DNA of 64,000 nt from an uncultured Candidatus Saccharibacteria bacterium (GTDB lineage: Bacteria > Patescibacteriota > Saccharimonadia > Saccharimonadales > Saccharimonadaceae), in NCBI GenBank assembly GCA_938045445.1, contig CALIMM010000015.1:124001-188000 (forward strand). Reading direction: 5' to 3'. Shown piece after piece: positions 8,691 through 16,613 of this stretch. The stretch's first letter is position 1, and the number at the start of each line of letters is the position of its first letter. A program made the translations under genes and the position numbers. The notes under the pieces are model-generated. The model saw only the letters and a list, made by a program, of their open reading frames with translations, was not told the origin of the DNA and made no database searches.

Positions 8691-9259
8691 AATAACCTTA
8701 CCAGATAATTCGTATAGCAATTATATACCACTATTGTAGCAACGTATGGCTCATCATGACAAAGAAAGATGTTTGTGAGAACAGATTATAAATAGGCTAA
8801 TGGTATATAGATAGTAGGGGTATAGGTATTATTGCAGGATATACAGTCCCGTGTGCTGCGTGGCTGCCTGGTAAGATAGCGGCATCTCGGTATGTAGATA
8901 CGTGTTGCGAGGCTTATGAGATGGTTGCTTTGCGTGATGGGGGTGCTACCTTATTTTTTACTTCCTAGCATCACCCCCCGGCGAAAGACATAGTGGATTT
9001 AGATAGAATATATAGCAGTGTAAAAGCGAAAAATAACCACCTAACAGTGGTCTAGTGTCGGTAAAAAATCTCCACGACTTTTCCACATGACCCTAGACAC
9101 TAGATATGGGCACGCTATATATAGTGTGGGTGAGACGAAACTCTTGATACTAACAGAGGTAATAATATACAAAACTTGCACAATACTGTATTTAACGAGC
9201 ACCCTGCGCACCATATGGTATAATTACCTCGATAACCCCATAAACAAGGAGATAAGCAG
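8691..9259. other. Intergenic, 569 bp, with two inverted repeats
   Basis: No gene recognised. A 9-bp inverted repeat TCTAGTGTC / GACACTAGA spans 9051-9102 around a 34-nt loop containing TTTTCCACA. A second imperfect one (GGGGGTG...CACCCCC) lies near 8939-8982. TATAAT near 9219 is the probable promoter of the gene at 9260. Confidence 0.4.
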
Positions 9260-9637
9260 ATGAGTAATTTTCCGGTAGTGCGCGTCGAGCGTGTTGATGT
9301 GCGGAATGAGAGCGCGTCGAAGATAGATGTATGGGCACGCATCAAGAATGAGTCCGACCGGCAGGTGAAGGTTGTGAGCTGGGAGTATCTGGGGAATATG
9401 CGCAACGAGTCGCACACGCTCAACCCGGGGAACACAGTTGATGTGATGCTCTATAGCGGTGCACCCAAGAATTATCCAGACCAAATGTACATTCGCTACG
9501 AAGCCGAGCATGATGGTGGCAGGCATTACTTCTTGGCGCGGCACCAGGCGAAATTTGACGAGCGCTATAACAATGACACGAAATGGTATCGGCCATCAGA
9601 TTGGATGGAGTTCCAGCGCGTGGACCGCGGTAACTAG
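9260..9637 (+). CDS. Hypothetical protein, 125 aa
   Basis: No family recognised. Alternating hydrophobic strands (VVRVERVDVRN, KIDVWARIKN, VKVVSWEYLG, VDVMLYSG) suggest a cytosolic beta-sandwich. AAGGAG before the ATG. It ends 1 bp before the RNase HI start, so the two are probably co-transcribed. Confidence 0.7.
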   Translation: MSNFPVVRVERVDVRNESASKIDVWARIKNESDRQVKVVSWEYLGNMRNESHTLNPGNTVDVMLYSGAPKNYPDQMYIRYEAEHDGGRHYFLARHQAKFDERYNNDTKWYRPSDWMEFQRVDRGN

Positions 9638-9638
9638 C

Positions 9639-10079
9639 ATGGCAGCCGCTCCACGCATTTTCTACACCGATGGCAGCGCCAGCCCCAACCCTGGCCCGGG
9701 CGGCTATGCCGTCATCGAGCAGGGCAAGCCCGTAGCGCTGGGCAGTGAGCCAGGCAACACGACGAACATCCGCATGGAGGGGATGGCCCTCATCACAGCC
9801 ATGCAGTTAGCTGGGGCTGAGAAATGCGAGATTCATACCGATAGCGAATTTTGGGTTAATGTCCTCACCAAGTGGGCACCTGGCTGGGCAGCCAAGGGCT
9901 GGCGCAAGAGCAGCGGGCCCATCAAGAATCTCGAGCTCGTGCAAGAAGCCTATGCGCTTTATACCACCGTGCAGCCAAAGCTCATCTGGGTGCGCGGCCA
10001 CAACGGCCATGAGCAAAATGAGCTCGCCGACCAATGGGCCAACCGAGCACGAGCCGGGGAGCGGCTAGAGGAAGAATGA
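9639..10079 (+). CDS. rnhA: Ribonuclease HI
   Basis: 146 aa. Cleaves RNA in RNA-DNA hybrids. The DEDD set is visible: D11 in IFYTDGSASPNPG, E47 in RMEGMAL, D68 in IHTDSE, D131 in NELADQWAN, with catalytic-loop H121 in VRGHNGH. Starts at the ATG right after the stop of the 125-aa gene; an in-frame reading back into that gene is an artefact. A perfect terminator follows. Confidence 0.93.
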   Translation: MAAAPRIFYTDGSASPNPGPGGYAVIEQGKPVALGSEPGNTTNIRMEGMALITAMQLAGAEKCEIHTDSEFWVNVLTKWAPGWAAKGWRKSSGPIKNLELVQEAYALYTTVQPKLIWVRGHNGHEQNELADQWANRARAGERLEEE

Positions 10080-10083
10080 GTAG

Positions 10084-10114
10084 CTAAAAACCGGTTGTAA
10101 TGACCGGTTTTTAG
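10084..10114 (+). terminator. Bidirectional-type terminator
   Basis: Perfect 11-bp stem CTAAAAACCGG / CCGGTTTTTAG with loop TTGTAATGA. Nearly identical to the one after murG (29493-29517). Confidence 0.88.
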
Positions 10115-10305
10115 GTGCAGAGGATATTGCTGCGTGGCGGCTTATATAAGAATGCAGCTCTATGTACCAGGCTCAAGCTTGTAGCCAAGCGGCTGAACAA
10201 TGCGTTCTTCCTCTCATGTTGAGTTAGCTGTATCTTTCTCGTCGCGTTGTGCTACATCAACGAGGTAGATATTCCTAGCATAAATATATGCTATACTATT
10301 ACCAA

Positions 10306-10415
10306 TATCACTAATATCCAGAGTGCGACGAGGGACTGGCCCGATGACTCGCCAGCAACCTGCTCGGGAAGCGAGTAAGGTGCTAATTCCAGCCTGTGCG
10401 CAGGGAAGATATGAG
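10306..10415 (+). ncRNA. SAM-I (S-box) riboswitch
   Basis: The conserved S-box core is readable in order: GAGGGACTGGCCCGATGA, GCCAGCAACC, GGTGCTAATTCC and GAAGATATGAG. TATACT at 10292-10297 is the promoter. It lies just before metK, whose product makes SAM, so it gives feedback repression. Known class and genetic context agree. Confidence 0.95.
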
Positions 10416-10431
10416 ACGCGTAAGAGAGCAG

Positions 10432-10476
10432 CTCCTTTCTCGCCTGGTAGTGCAGGATAAGAGAAGGGAGTTTTTT
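10432..10476 (+). terminator. Riboswitch expression platform: terminator that also hides the metK RBS
   Basis: Stem 10432-10441 (CTCCTTTCTC) pairs with 10461-10470 (GAGAAGGGAG), one G-U, followed by TTTTTT at 10471-10476. The 3' arm contains the only Shine-Dalgarno of metK (AAGGGAG), and the U-tract touches the ATG at 10477. Confidence 0.88.
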
Positions 10477-11487
10477 ATGACAGCAACGACTATAGCATCA
10501 GCGCAGTTTCGCACCGCCGAGAGCGTAAGCCCAGGCCACCCCGACAAGCTGTGCGACCAAATGAGCGACGCCATCCTTGATGCCTATCTGGCCCGCGACC
10601 CACAGGCACGCGTGGCGGTGGAAGTGTGCGGCGGCCATGGCATGGTGTTTGTGACGGGCGAAGTGACGTCGCAGGCGACGGTGGCAGTGGCACCGATTGT
10701 GCAGCGTTTGGCGGGGAGTGAAGTAGAGATAATTGAGCATATTGCGCAGCAGAGCCCAGAGATTGCTCGCGGTGTGGACGATGGTGGGGCAGGTGACCAA
10801 GGCGTGATGATCGGCTATGCTTGCAACGAAACGCCTGAGCTGCTCCCACTCGAAACAGTGTTGGCACGGCGATTGAACCAATTTTTGTATCAACGTTGGC
10901 CCTACGATGGCAAAACGCAAGTAACACTGCGTGGCGGGCAGATAACGGCAATTGTTGCAAGCTTCCAACACGCGCCAAAAGACGAATTAACAGAGGCGGT
11001 AGAGGAGTGGCTTCAGCAGCAGACGTATGTGAACACATTTTTTAAGGATAAGCAATATGACGCGCCAGTGCTACATTGCAACCCAGCCGGGGACTGGCAG
11101 ATTGGTGGCTTTGCGGCTGATGCTGGCCTGACCGGGCGCAAGCTCATCGTCGATAATTATGGGCCACGCGTGCCGATTGGTGGCGGGGCCTTTAGTGGTA
11201 AGGATGCCACCAAGGTGGATCGCTCGGCGGCGTATATGGCGCGGCACATTGCGGTGGATTATCTGCGGCACCACCACGCACAGGAGGTGCTGGTACGCCT
11301 GGCGTATGCAATTGGCCACAACCAGCCCGTCGAGGCGACTGCCATCATCGATGGTGTGGAGCAGCCCATTGCAGGCTACGATCTCAGCCCACATGGCATC
11401 ATCACCACGCTCCAGCTCGCCCAGCCCATCTACGAGCCAACCGCTCGCTGGGGGCACTTTGGTGAGGGGTTTGTGTGGGATCGGTAG
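10477..11487 (+). CDS. metK: S-adenosylmethionine synthetase
   Basis: 336 aa, shorter than the usual 380-400. Makes SAM from ATP and methionine. Motifs: ESVSPGHPDKLCDQMSDAILD, the GAGDQGVMIGYA ATP motif, and GGGAFSGKDATKVDRSAAYMAR. The ATG at 10477 is the start; an upstream in-frame ATG at 10396 lies inside the riboswitch aptamer. The Shine-Dalgarno is part of the terminator stem. Confidence 0.96.
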   Translation: MTATTIASAQFRTAESVSPGHPDKLCDQMSDAILDAYLARDPQARVAVEVCGGHGMVFVTGEVTSQATVAVAPIVQRLAGSEVEIIEHIAQQSPEIARGVDDGGAGDQGVMIGYACNETPELLPLETVLARRLNQFLYQRWPYDGKTQVTLRGGQITAIVASFQHAPKDELTEAVEEWLQQQTYVNTFFKDKQYDAPVLHCNPAGDWQIGGFAADAGLTGRKLIVDNYGPRVPIGGGAFSGKDATKVDRSAAYMARHIAVDYLRHHHAQEVLVRLAYAIGHNQPVEATAIIDGVEQPIAGYDLSPHGIITTLQLAQPIYEPTARWGHFGEGFVWDR

Positions 11488-11629
11488 GGTGCTAGGTCGA
11501 GCCCTTACTGTGAGGGTGTGAGTATATAGTCTCTATACTATTCTTTTCTCATTCTGTTCCGTTACATCTCTCTCAAGAAATCACCTCACTATAGAGAAAG
11601 AGCGGTAGCATCTTTTGAGCGAGCAGCTA

Positions 11630-12370
11630 CTAAACTGTGCTATGAGTAGTATCGTGCTGCTCGTAGCTCTTGTACACTGCATCGAGGTGAGGAGAGAGTG
11701 TCTCGCGCACGTTATGTCGTAGTGTCTCGTAGCCAGATGGGTCGCGCAGCGCATCGCTTATTTCATACTGGGCAAGGAGGGCAGACTGATCTGGCATAAC
11801 ACAGTCCACGACTTGCGCCAGTGCAGCTGTGTCGAATGGGTTGATTAGTACGGATGAGTCTTGCTCGCTATTACGCTCGTTTATCATATGTTGCAAGTCT
11901 CGCACTGCGCTGGTGACAGGCTGGTATTGCTCACCGATGAGCTTGCGCAGCTGCTGTGTCTTCCGGTGGGCGCGCCAATGAGCAAATGGGCTATAATGCC
12001 CATGGTCGGCCAACATAGCTCGGCCGTAAACAGCAGCAGGAGTGCCAATCAGTGATGTGGCAGACCCAATCGTAAAACCTGTTGTCAGCTCTTGCATTGG
12101 TGTACCGTCAAATCCATACGCGTAGGTTGCCGCAGCCATTGCACATGCACCGAGCGTAGCAATGCTTAGACCAGCCTCTGCATATTCTTCAGGCAGCGTC
12201 ACATCTCGTTCGCCAAACTGTGGTGGCACTTTGTGATTGCGACTGCGGATGTAGGCGATGGCAACGTCTGGATCGACAGCATCGAGCATAGATTGTGAGC
12301 AATCGGCCCACACATGTACTCCGTCATTTATATCTTTGGGGGCGTAGTTGTATCGAGATAGCAGTGCCAT
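11630..12370 (-). CDS. Hypothetical protein with two membrane segments
   Basis: 246 aa, no family recognised. Hydrophobic stretches around residues 68-86 (AGLSIATLGACAMAAATYAYG) and 95-115 (TTGFTIGSATSLIGTPAAVYG) look like a membrane hairpin; both flanks are hydrophilic. GAGGAGAG lies close to the ATG. Convergent with metK. Confidence 0.65.
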   Translation of the reverse strand: MALLSRYNYAPKDINDGVHVWADCSQSMLDAVDPDVAIAYIRSRNHKVPPQFGERDVTLPEEYAEAGLSIATLGACAMAAATYAYGFDGTPMQELTTGFTIGSATSLIGTPAAVYGRAMLADHGHYSPFAHWRAHRKTQQLRKLIGEQYQPVTSAVRDLQHMINERNSEQDSSVLINPFDTAALAQVVDCVMPDQSALLAQYEISDALRDPSGYETLRHNVRETLSPHLDAVYKSYEQHDTTHSTV

Positions 12371-12553
12371 ATATCTCTCCTCTCGCTTAAATAAGTAATG
12401 TGTCTATGGTAGAAGGGTGTTGCTGCTATGTCAAGGTTGTGGATTTGTCAGTGAAGTAGGTGTTGGTGTGTTTTTGTTAATGATGAGTTGCCTATATATA
12501 GAGAACATACCCATACTTTGCCTCTCACCCCACAACCTTGTATACTAGAGCCT

Positions 12554-14086
12554 ATGGATCAGACACTTGCACAGGAGATTTTGCGTAGTGGTCAAAGTGC
12601 GCTGCTGACAGGGCCAGCGGGCACGGGCAAGACGTATGTGCTGGGGCAGTTCATCCGCCAGTGTAAGGCGGATGGCAAGTATGTGTCCGTCACCGCCACG
12701 ACGGGGCTTGCGGCGACGCACCTGGGTGGTAGCACCATCCATGCATGGGCGGGGATTGGCATTCATGATAGCTTGCCGAACAATTTTTTTGATCACCTGT
12801 CGAAGACGCGGCGCGATATTATTGCCAAGACAGATGTGCTCATCATCGATGAGATTAGTATGTTGCACGACTACCGCCTGGATATGATCGACGAAGTGTG
12901 CCGCCGGGTGCGCGAGATGCCGAATCAGCCTTTTGGCGGATTGCAGGTGGTAATGAGTGGGGACTTCTTCCAGTTGCCACCGGTTAATCGCGATGGTGGG
13001 CGGCAGGGGAGCTTTGTGGTGCAGTCGCAAGCTTGGCGACAGCTCGACCCAGCTATTCTGTATCTCGACCAGCAATACCGCCAGCAAAAGGGCGACGCTC
13101 TGCTAGATATCCTAACGGCTATGCGAGCTGGTGACCTGCGCCGACGCCATGCCGAGCAACTACTAGCTCGCACAGAGGTAGAGCCACCTCACGAGAGCGA
13201 CCTAACCGAGCTTCATACCGTCAATATCGACGTTGATCGGATCAACCAAGCCCGCCTCGCTGAGCTGCCTGGCGACGAAGTATCGTACCAGCGCAGCAGC
13301 ACTGGTGGGCAAAATTATGTCGACACCTTGCAGCGGAGCATCCTCGCGCCGGAGGTGCTGGTGCTCAAGCGGGGTGCGCTGGTGATGGCCATCAAGAACG
13401 ACCAAGCGCGGCGCTTTGCTAATGGGAGCATTGGCCAGGTAACAGACTTCGAGCCAGGCACAGACTACCCCGTGGTGGAGTTTCGTAATGGCCATGTGGT
13501 GACGATGCAGCCTGACACCTGGGAGCTGCGCGATGGTACGCGCAAGCGGGCCAGCATCTCGCAGTTGCCGCTGCGCCTGGCTTGGGCGATTACTGTGCAC
13601 AAGAGCCAGGGGATGACGCTCGATAGCGCACGCATCGACCTACGCAAAGCCTTTGTCCCGGGCATGGGCTACGTGGCACTGAGCGGCGTTAAGGGCCTCG
13701 ACAATATATATCTCACTGGTATCAATCGGATGGCACTTACCATGAGCGATGAAGCCTATATCATCGACACGCAGCTGCGCACTCGTGCCGCCCAAGATGC
13801 CGAGCGCTTTGCCCATCTGCGCGAACAGGCTGCTCAGCGTGCTACGATGCCACAGAAGAAGCCGACGGGCAAAACTGGCAGCACTAGCTGGGCGGCCAAG
13901 ATCGCCACAATGCGCCAGACTCACCCCAACGCCTACAAACCATGGACAAAGGCCGATGATGAGACACTCAAGCAAGGCTTTGTCCAAGGCGTGAGTATCC
14001 GCCAGCTCAGTCGCGAGCTCGGCCGGCACGAAGGCTCGATAAAAATGCGATTGCAAAAGCATTTTGGTGAGGATGCGGTGCAGTAG
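12554..14086 (+). CDS. Pif1/RecD-like SF1 DNA helicase with C-terminal HTH
   Basis: 510 aa. Walker A GPAGTGKT at 20-27, Walker B IIDEISML, GDFFQLPP, QQYRQ, and the C-terminal TVHKSQGMTLD motif give a complete 5'-3' SF1B helicase of the Pif1/Dda type. Residues about 465-505 (WTKADDETLKQGF..GVSIRQLSRELGRHEGSIKMRL) form an added helix-turn-helix DNA-binding tail. TATACT at 12541-12546 ends 7 nt before the ATG: leaderless. Likely acts at forks, G-quadruplexes or R-loops. Confidence 0.9.
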   Translation: MDQTLAQEILRSGQSALLTGPAGTGKTYVLGQFIRQCKADGKYVSVTATTGLAATHLGGSTIHAWAGIGIHDSLPNNFFDHLSKTRRDIIAKTDVLIIDEISMLHDYRLDMIDEVCRRVREMPNQPFGGLQVVMSGDFFQLPPVNRDGGRQGSFVVQSQAWRQLDPAILYLDQQYRQQKGDALLDILTAMRAGDLRRRHAEQLLARTEVEPPHESDLTELHTVNIDVDRINQARLAELPGDEVSYQRSSTGGQNYVDTLQRSILAPEVLVLKRGALVMAIKNDQARRFANGSIGQVTDFEPGTDYPVVEFRNGHVVTMQPDTWELRDGTRKRASISQLPLRLAWAITVHKSQGMTLDSARIDLRKAFVPGMGYVALSGVKGLDNIYLTGINRMALTMSDEAYIIDTQLRTRAAQDAERFAHLREQAAQRATMPQKKPTGKTGSTSWAAKIATMRQTHPNAYKPWTKADDETLKQGFVQGVSIRQLSRELGRHEGSIKMRLQKHFGEDAVQ

Positions 14087-14278
14087 TGCATCGTTATCCC
14101 AAAGCCTTGGCTCGTCTCATATTTTTCGCAAAATATAGCAAACAAAAATGAATATTATTCTAGTATATTCAGCTCCTACACAAGAGCTGCGAACTTTCCA
14201 GTAGCTCCCGTAAGTTGCTAATTGACAAACCTCCTCGATATCTCTTACAATAAGTAACCTAGACAATAAGGAGAAAAT

Positions 14279-15100
14279 ATGGCAAATCCAGAGAGAGAGA
14301 GAGCCTTAACAGGTAGCGCTGAGCGCCGAAGTATAAAAGACTCCATAATCATCCAATCATTGGGCCAGTTGTCGACCCATCGTGTAATCACGCTAGAAAA
14401 TACATCACCAAGTACAGCCAGTATCATAAAACAACCAACAGGCACTGCCTCCGTCCGGCAGAATAGTATTTTCCTTAGCGCTCGAGAAAAGATGAAAGAC
14501 AGCTTCATTATGTTGGGGTATGTAAAGGAATCTCAAGCGACCATGCGGCTTAATTCACATGATATTGCCTATGTAGAGATGAACTCGTCTGGAAGGGTAT
14601 CTCTTGAAAAAAACGAGACGGGTGTGATAGCGACAAGCGGGTTGGCAGGCTGCACTGGTGTGGCTGGTTTTGCAAAAAGTCGAGATGGGAAAATTCAATC
14701 GTTTGTTTCGCATTATGATGCTCTGAGTCAGAATAGCCGCATAACAGGAAAAGATAGTCCGGTTAATCGGGATCTCTATACTTTTCGCTACCAAGTAGAA
14801 AAAGACGACACCCAAAGTACGCCATTGTATGTTGTTTCATATCCTGCATCGAGTTGCTATGATCAGGATTATGGTAAGCGACGGGGAGTGTTTCGAGAAT
14901 GGCATTATATGGACCAGATCAATACTACAATAGCGCAGCTGGGCAAAAACGCACAAGTCCTCCTCTTGCCATATGAGCTTAACTCGCAAGGTCACTCTCT
15001 TGCGAGTGGCCGTATTGATGGCAAAGAAGGGATATTTTGGGATGGTGTCTATATTGATTTTGCTGACTATATTGGCGATACGGCAGCTAACAAACAGTAA
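14279..15100 (+). CDS. Hypothetical protein with a CheD/CNF-like Cys-His pattern
   Basis: 273 aa. No family firmly recognised. Residues 118-150 read ATSGLAGCTGVAGFAKSRDG..., then SHYDALS. Cys125 lies six residues after Thr119 and 20 before His145, the spacing style of CheD/CNF1/YfiH-type Cys-His amide hydrolases (in CheD Thr21, Cys27, His44). The C-terminal part is beta-rich. Codon use is more AT-rich than neighbours such as the helicase. AAGGAG sits before the ATG. Hydrolase role is inference. Confidence 0.6.
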   Translation: MANPERERALTGSAERRSIKDSIIIQSLGQLSTHRVITLENTSPSTASIIKQPTGTASVRQNSIFLSAREKMKDSFIMLGYVKESQATMRLNSHDIAYVEMNSSGRVSLEKNETGVIATSGLAGCTGVAGFAKSRDGKIQSFVSHYDALSQNSRITGKDSPVNRDLYTFRYQVEKDDTQSTPLYVVSYPASSCYDQDYGKRRGVFREWHYMDQINTTIAQLGKNAQVLLLPYELNSQGHSLASGRIDGKEGIFWDGVYIDFADYIGDTAANKQ

Positions 15101-15141
15101 CAAGTTTAGTTATAAAGGTATAGTTGTAGTAGAATAGCTAC

Positions 15142-16257
15142 ATGCATAACCAACCAAACACACAAACCCCCACTACCGATACCACCTCAGTAACGCCACC
15201 AGAGCTAGCTGCCACGCCGCAGAGTGATGCAGACGTGGCCGCCCATGCCGAGGCTCAGCCAACAGATACTACCGCACAGTCTACGGCTGACACATCTACC
15301 GACGCTACCGACATCTTCCTCTGGGCTAACCAAGCCGATCGCGACAAAGACCAGCTGGAGGTGGATCTCTTCCTCTTTACCAAGGGCTATACGGTGTATG
15401 CTACCAACTATGCGGCCGAGCTCAAGGCACAGCTCAAGGTGCTCTTCCTCTACGATATGATCACGGCGGTGCAGACAGGTGCAGCGACTGGCCTGATGGT
15501 GCGCGACTTCGAGGCGGCCAAGGCTGAGGAAAATGTCCTTGAGCGCACCACGCTCGACCGGGTAGTGCATGCTCAGGAAGTCATCGAGCAGATCACCTAT
15601 AGCGAGGCAGACCTCGAGACCTTCAACGAGGGTGACCATGAATTCAAGAAGGTTAAGGGTATCATTGCGCGCTTCCGGATGGGCACAGATGGTGAGCCAT
15701 TCTTCGTGGCCAAGCTGCTGCCCCAGTCGCAGGTGCTCAAGGGGGCAACCGCCTGGATGTACAGCGGTGGGTCGTTCCAGCCATTTGTGGCTGATGCGGG
15801 GCTGCGCATTACGCCAGATAATCAGGTGTTGATCGTCGGCAACGATATTTTTGCCTTTAGCGAGAGCAAATTCGTCCGGCTCTTTGGCTACGATGCCAAG
15901 AAGCACGCTGTGGCGGAGGAGAAGATCGCTGCCATCACGCAGCAGTTCAAACTTACCTTGCCTGAGGGGCTCACGCTCGACCGCCTAGTGCGCGATACGC
16001 CAGCGCTGGTGACTAAACTGCAAAAGCTCGACCCCGCCCAGGTGACACAAGACCAACTGATCGACCACGCCGACGAAATGGGCCTGGGCCTGATGACGGA
16101 CGACGCGGCAGGGAGCATCATTATCATGGATGCCAAGGATGCAGCCGTTTTTGTCAATCTCCTCAACGACGACTACGTCACGAGCGACCTGACCGGCGTC
16201 AAATACGAAATGCGCGGCAAGAAGATCTTGCGCGAGAACGAGCAATTGCCGGAGTAG
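15142..16257 (+). CDS. DUF4868 (KwaB-like) protein
   Basis: 371 aa. A Thr/Ala-rich disordered N terminus (1-55), then a globular region with the layout of DUF4868/KwaB: LEVDLFLFTKGY near the start, ITPDNQVLIVGNDIFAFSESKFVRLFGYD in the middle, and LNDDYVTSDLTGVKYEMRGKKIL at the end. KwaB is the DNA-binding partner of the membrane protein KwaA in the Kiwa antiphage system. No KwaA-like membrane gene adjoins, so it is solitary. TAGAAT (15130-15135) ends 6 nt before the ATG: leaderless. Confidence 0.6.
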   Translation: MHNQPNTQTPTTDTTSVTPPELAATPQSDADVAAHAEAQPTDTTAQSTADTSTDATDIFLWANQADRDKDQLEVDLFLFTKGYTVYATNYAAELKAQLKVLFLYDMITAVQTGAATGLMVRDFEAAKAEENVLERTTLDRVVHAQEVIEQITYSEADLETFNEGDHEFKKVKGIIARFRMGTDGEPFFVAKLLPQSQVLKGATAWMYSGGSFQPFVADAGLRITPDNQVLIVGNDIFAFSESKFVRLFGYDAKKHAVAEEKIAAITQQFKLTLPEGLTLDRLVRDTPALVTKLQKLDPAQVTQDQLIDHADEMGLGLMTDDAAGSIIIMDAKDAAVFVNLLNDDYVTSDLTGVKYEMRGKKILRENEQLPE

Positions 16258-16298
16258 GGGAGCGGTATTCTTTGTATCTAGCTAGCTCATGCCATCAG

Positions 16299-16347
16299 AC
16301 AAGAAAATATCTGGAGGCCAGCGACCAAGCAAGCGGGAGAGCTCTGT
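16299..16347. repeat. Dispersed intergenic repeat, copy 1
   Basis: The 40 bases 16308-16347 match 54363-54402 at 34 of 40 positions. The left end (ACAAGAAAATATCTGGAGG) also matches 37902-37920 and, inverted, 47751-47773. Confidence 0.7.
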
Positions 16348-16393
16348 ATTTCGTCATAGGGTGTTGATCTCAAAACTCTCATGTATTCTCACA

Positions 16394-16532
16394 CTCCACC
16401 TCCACACTCCCTCCTCCGGAACACTATAAGGGTTGATATTCACTGGATATCGATCTCTTGACGCCAGGGCTGAAAACAGATTATTGTAATCTGTTTTCAC
16501 ACTCCATCGGATGAAGTGATGGGGAGGTGGAG
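16394..16532. ncRNA. Novel structured RNA element, copy A
   Basis: Outer helix CTCCACCTCC (16394-16403) / GGAGGTGGAG (16523-16532). Inside are a hairpin 16433-16439 / 16447-16453, a conserved linker CTCTTGACGCCAGGGCTGA, and a 12-13-bp hairpin 16472-16483 / 16487-16498. The loop CTGG (16443-16446) can pair with CCAG (16464-16467) as a pseudoknot. Homologous to copies at 22.6 kb and 63.95 kb. The transcribed strand is not determined; it is drawn in plus orientation. The promoter of the GH1 gene follows. Confidence 0.75.
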
Positions 16533-16613
16533 CGAGCGCAAAGAAAGAGAGACGATGCATCCACCCAATAATTCTATTTTTCTTAATCCTCAGCTGATGG
16601 TACAATAAGCATT

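Noticed and set aside
10396..10476. Upstream in-frame ATG extending metK by 27 codons
   Set aside because: It lies within the SAM-I aptamer and terminator, and the first residues are RNA-structure sequence rather than MetK.
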